64,000 nt of DNA from contig DUSS01000004.1 in the NCBI GenBank assembly GCA_012842495.1, positions 210,508-274,507 on the forward strand, given 5' to 3'. Numbering within the stretch: the first letter of the stretch is position 1; every line of letters begins with the position of its first letter. Made by a program: the position numbers and the translations under genes. The notes beneath the pieces are model-generated. The model saw only the letters and a program-made list of their open reading frames with translations. It was not told the DNA's origin and did no database searches. This stretch comes from Candidatus Fermentithermobacillaceae bacterium (GTDB lineage: Bacteria > Bacillota > Sulfobacillia > Fermentithermobacillales > DUSS01). Below are positions 62,174 to 64,000 of the stretch, in pieces.

Positions 62174-63256
62174 CTAGGCACGTCCCTGCTTCGCAGGACG
62201 CTCCGGGTCGTCTTTCAAGCCCTTCGCCTGCGACTCCGGACGGATATCCACTTTCCAACCGGTGAGTTTCGCGGCGAGTCTTGCATTCTGGCCTTCCTTG
62301 CCTATGGCAAGGGAGAACTGGTAATCCGGTACGACCACCCGCGCCAGTTTGCTCTCGGGGAACACTTCAGCCTTGATGACCCGGGCCGGACTCAGCGCAT
62401 TCGCCACAAATTTGGCCGGGTCCTCGTCCCACTCGATGATGTCGATGCGCTCGCCTTTGAGCGCCTGAACCACCGACTGCACCCTCGAGCCCCTTGGCCC
62501 GACGCAGGCACCCAGGGCGTCTACTTCCGGGAGGGTAGCCCGGACTGCCACTTTCGACCGGGAACCGGGCTCGCGGGCGATGCCCCGTATTTCGACTACT
62601 CCATCGTTGATTTCGGGTACCTCAAGCTCGAAGAGCCTCTTCAGGAGACCCGGGTGCGTCCGGGACAATATTATCTCCGGACCCTTGCTCGTCTTCTTTA
62701 CTTCCACGACATACGCCTTGATGCGTTCACCCTGGGTGAGCTTCTCGCCTCTCACCTGCTCCTGCGGGGGGATGATACCCTCCACCCTGCCCAGGTCCAC
62801 TATGACCGTCCGGCCCTCGAACCGGGCAACTATCCCCGTTACAACGTCCCCCTCGCGAGACGCAAACTCCTCGTATATCATCCCGCGCTCCGCTTCCCTC
62901 AACTTTTGGATTACTACCTGCTTGGCGGTTTGCGCGGCGATCCTCCCGAAATCTTCCGCGGCAATCTCCTCTTCCACAACGTCTCCTACCTTATAGGAAG
63001 GATCTCTTTCTTTGGCCTGTTCCAGCGATATCTCAGTCTTGGGATCAGTTACGTTCTCCACGACCGTGCGGCGGGATAGCACCCGGATCTTTCCGGTATC
63101 CCGCATGACCTGGATGCGGACGTTTTGAGTCGTACCGTAGTTCTTCCTGTACGCTGACAAAAGAGCTGCCTCAAGGGCTTCGAACAAAGCGTCTCTAGAC
63201 ACGCCTCTCTCCCGCTCGAGCTGGCTGATAGCTGCAAGAATCTCGACGTCCTTCAA
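62174..63256 (-). CDS. nusA: Transcription termination/antitermination factor NusA
   Basis: RNA-polymerase-associated factor controlling pausing, termination and antitermination. 360 residues, the short Firmicute form: N-terminal polymerase-binding domain (ISQLERERGVSRDALFEALEAALLSAYRKN, in part), S1 (GIVARFEGRTVIVDLGRVEGIIP), KH1 (CVGPRGSRVQSVVQALKGERIDII) and KH2 (QFSLAIGKEGQNARLAAKLTGWKVDI). The TTG start overlaps the rimP TGA (TTGA), coupling translation. Confidence 0.95.
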   Translation of the reverse strand: MKDVEILAAISQLERERGVSRDALFEALEAALLSAYRKNYGTTQNVRIQVMRDTGKIRVLSRRTVVENVTDPKTEISLEQAKERDPSYKVGDVVEEEIAAEDFGRIAAQTAKQVVIQKLREAERGMIYEEFASREGDVVTGIVARFEGRTVIVDLGRVEGIIPPQEQVRGEKLTQGERIKAYVVEVKKTSKGPEIILSRTHPGLLKRLFELEVPEINDGVVEIRGIAREPGSRSKVAVRATLPEVDALGACVGPRGSRVQSVVQALKGERIDIIEWDEDPAKFVANALSPARVIKAEVFPESKLARVVVPDYQFSLAIGKEGQNARLAAKLTGWKVDIRPESQAKGLKDDPERPAKQGRA

Positions 63257-63735
63257 TGCCTCCCGCCTCCTTCCTCCGGTCTGAATAGAAGCTTAACCCT
63301 GGAAACGTTTTGTCTCGGGAACGACATCCGACCGCGGGTCGTGTCCACGACGACGCCGCCTTCCTCGAGACCCACGAGGACGCCTTCGTACTGCCGCTTT
63401 CCTTCGACAGGTGCGAACAGGTTGACCTGAACACCTCGCCCTGCGAATACCTGAAACTCGCGGTCCCTCCTGAGAGTCCTTTCGAGTCCGGGCGAGGAAA
63501 TTTCCAGGTTATAGGACCCTTCGATGGGATCCTCCCTGTCGAGAACCTCTCCGAAAGCTCTGTCCATGGCCTCACAGTCGTCGAGCGTTATTCCCTCGGG
63601 TTTGTAGATGGTCACCCTGAGGATTCGCTGCCCTCCCTCGGTGAGGAACTCCGTGTCCAGCACCTCCAGGCCGAGGCTTTCCGCGACCGGCTCGGCAAGG
63701 CGAAGCGTCGTTTCCTCGATGTCCCGACGGTTCAC
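63253..63735 (-). CDS. rimP: Ribosome maturation factor RimP
   Basis: 30S assembly factor of 160 residues. Conserved blocks: LRLAEPVAESLGLEVLDTEF, RVTIYKPEGITLDDCEAMDRAF and EDPIEGSYNLEISSPGLERTLRRDREF (in part), then an Sm-like C-terminal domain. The GTG at 63733-63735 lies ten bases after GGAGG; the frame continues upstream through the leader terminator, which makes that extension implausible. First gene of the nusA-infB operon. Confidence 0.94.
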   Translation of the reverse strand: MNRRDIEETTLRLAEPVAESLGLEVLDTEFLTEGGQRILRVTIYKPEGITLDDCEAMDRAFGEVLDREDPIEGSYNLEISSPGLERTLRRDREFQVFAGRGVQVNLFAPVEGKRQYEGVLVGLEEGGVVVDTTRGRMSFPRQNVSRVKLLFRPEEGGGRH

Positions 63736-63759
63736 GCTCGTTCCCCCTCCGATACATAT

Positions 63760-63784
63760 AAAAAGTGGGTTTGTCGAACCCACT
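63760..63784 (-). terminator. Intrinsic terminator in the rimP leader
   Basis: On the minus strand AGTGGGTT (63777-63784) pairs with AACCCACT (63764-63771) around CGACA and is followed by TTTTATAT. It ends 25 bases before the rimP start and lies downstream of the predicted promoter at 63830-63858. It can terminate read-through from the gene ending at 63889 and could also attenuate the rimP-nusA operon. Confidence 0.8.
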
Positions 63785-63829
63785 CCGTTAATGCTCGGCG
63801 TTGAGTTTTCCAGGACTTATCCGAATTTT

Positions 63830-63858
63830 AGTATACCACGCGCCGAAGAGGTAAACAA
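63830..63858 (-). promoter_or_regulatory. Promoter of the rimP-nusA-infB operon
   Basis: Minus-strand TATACT (63830-63835) with TTGTTT 17 bases upstream (63853-63858). A perfect TTGACA (63880-63885) further upstream has only a poor -10 (TACGTT) at 17 bases, so it is a weaker second candidate. Transcription would begin near 63823, leaving a leader of about 88 bases. Confidence 0.55.
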
Positions 63859-63888
63859 CGTAACGAAGGCTCTGGTCCGTGTCAAGAG

Positions 63889-64000
63889 TTAGTAGGCGAC
63901 CTTTCTTCCGGCTGTGACCCAGATTCCCTCCTTCGACCCATACACGATCTCACGCAGGACGTATTTCACAAATAGGCTGCTCTGGCAGGGACCGGAAAGC
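63889..64000 (-). CDS. C-terminal end of an upstream gene, possibly PolC (partial)
   Basis: A minus-strand frame enters from the right edge and stops with TAA at 63889-63891. It shows CQSSLFVKYV followed by about 23 further residues ending RKVAY. PolC of Gram-positive bacteria ends in a similar QLSLF and precedes rimP in many Firmicutes, so the last replicative polymerase exon-like stretch with a short extension is a reasonable guess. The visible 36 residues are too few for certainty. Confidence 0.4.
   Translation of the reverse strand, partial: LSGPCQSSLFVKYVLREIVYGSKEGIWVTAGRKVAY

Overview
The window reads as chromosomal DNA from a GC-rich, probably thermophilic, deep-branching member of the Bacillota (Firmicutes). 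The evidence is gene content: AddAB instead of RecBCD, RNase J, a rimP-nusA-ylxR-infB-rbfA-nrnA-truB-ribF-rpsO-pnp block in the order typical of Firmicutes, an S-layer (SLH) anchored protease, a Spo0E-like sporulation regulator, and strong AGGAGG-type ribosome sites with many GTG and TTG starts. The genus cannot be read from the sequence alone. Most genes lie on the minus strand.

Layout. Positions 1-3740 hold the end of a plus-strand gene with its terminator, facing a minus-strand chaperone operon in the order hspR-dnaK-grpE, with a sigma-A promoter upstream of hspR. A 6.4 kb gene for a secreted multidomain subtilisin with three SLH domains follows (3775-10176), then a 616-bp gap and an MntA/HepT toxin-antitoxin pair with its own promoter (10793-11708). 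Positions 11782-18716 carry ribokinase, an M20 dipeptidase, the lipid II flippase MurJ and an MBOAT/SGNH acyl-transfer pair. Positions 18741-20506 are a scarred spot: a ribbon-helix-helix antitoxin with no ordinary start codon, a truncated PIN toxin, and an intact 1334-bp ISL3-type insertion sequence flanked by a 9-bp direct repeat.

On the plus strand an ABC-F protein is followed by a heterodimeric ABC exporter pair (20749-26478). Reading back on the minus strand are a DRG-like GTPase, a D-threonine aldolase-like enzyme, threonine dehydrogenase, glycine C-acetyltransferase, tryptophanase and a phosphoribosyltransferase (33362-26508), an amino-acid catabolism cluster converting threonine to glycine plus acetyl-CoA and tryptophan to indole plus pyruvate. 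A DedA-like membrane protein and a small unknown protein follow on the plus strand. Then come addBA (recombinational repair), a polar amino-acid ABC uptake operon, RNase J, a YflT-like stress protein, a small membrane protein and a Spo0E-like gene.

Positions 48099-51941 encode two proton-antiporter subunits of the NuoL/MrpD type, the second with an unusual soluble C-terminal extension. A relic of a PIN toxin C-terminus lies behind them. The remainder (52159-64000) is endonuclease IV and the translation/RNA-metabolism supercluster from pnp back to rimP, headed by a promoter and an intrinsic terminator in the rimP leader, and by the last codons of a gene that may be polC. I saw no tRNA, rRNA or CRISPR array. 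The most interesting points are the orphan antiporter pair, the hspR-headed chaperone operon, the insertion sequence with a start-codon-sequestering inverted repeat, the asymmetric ABC exporter, and two VapC-type toxin relics.
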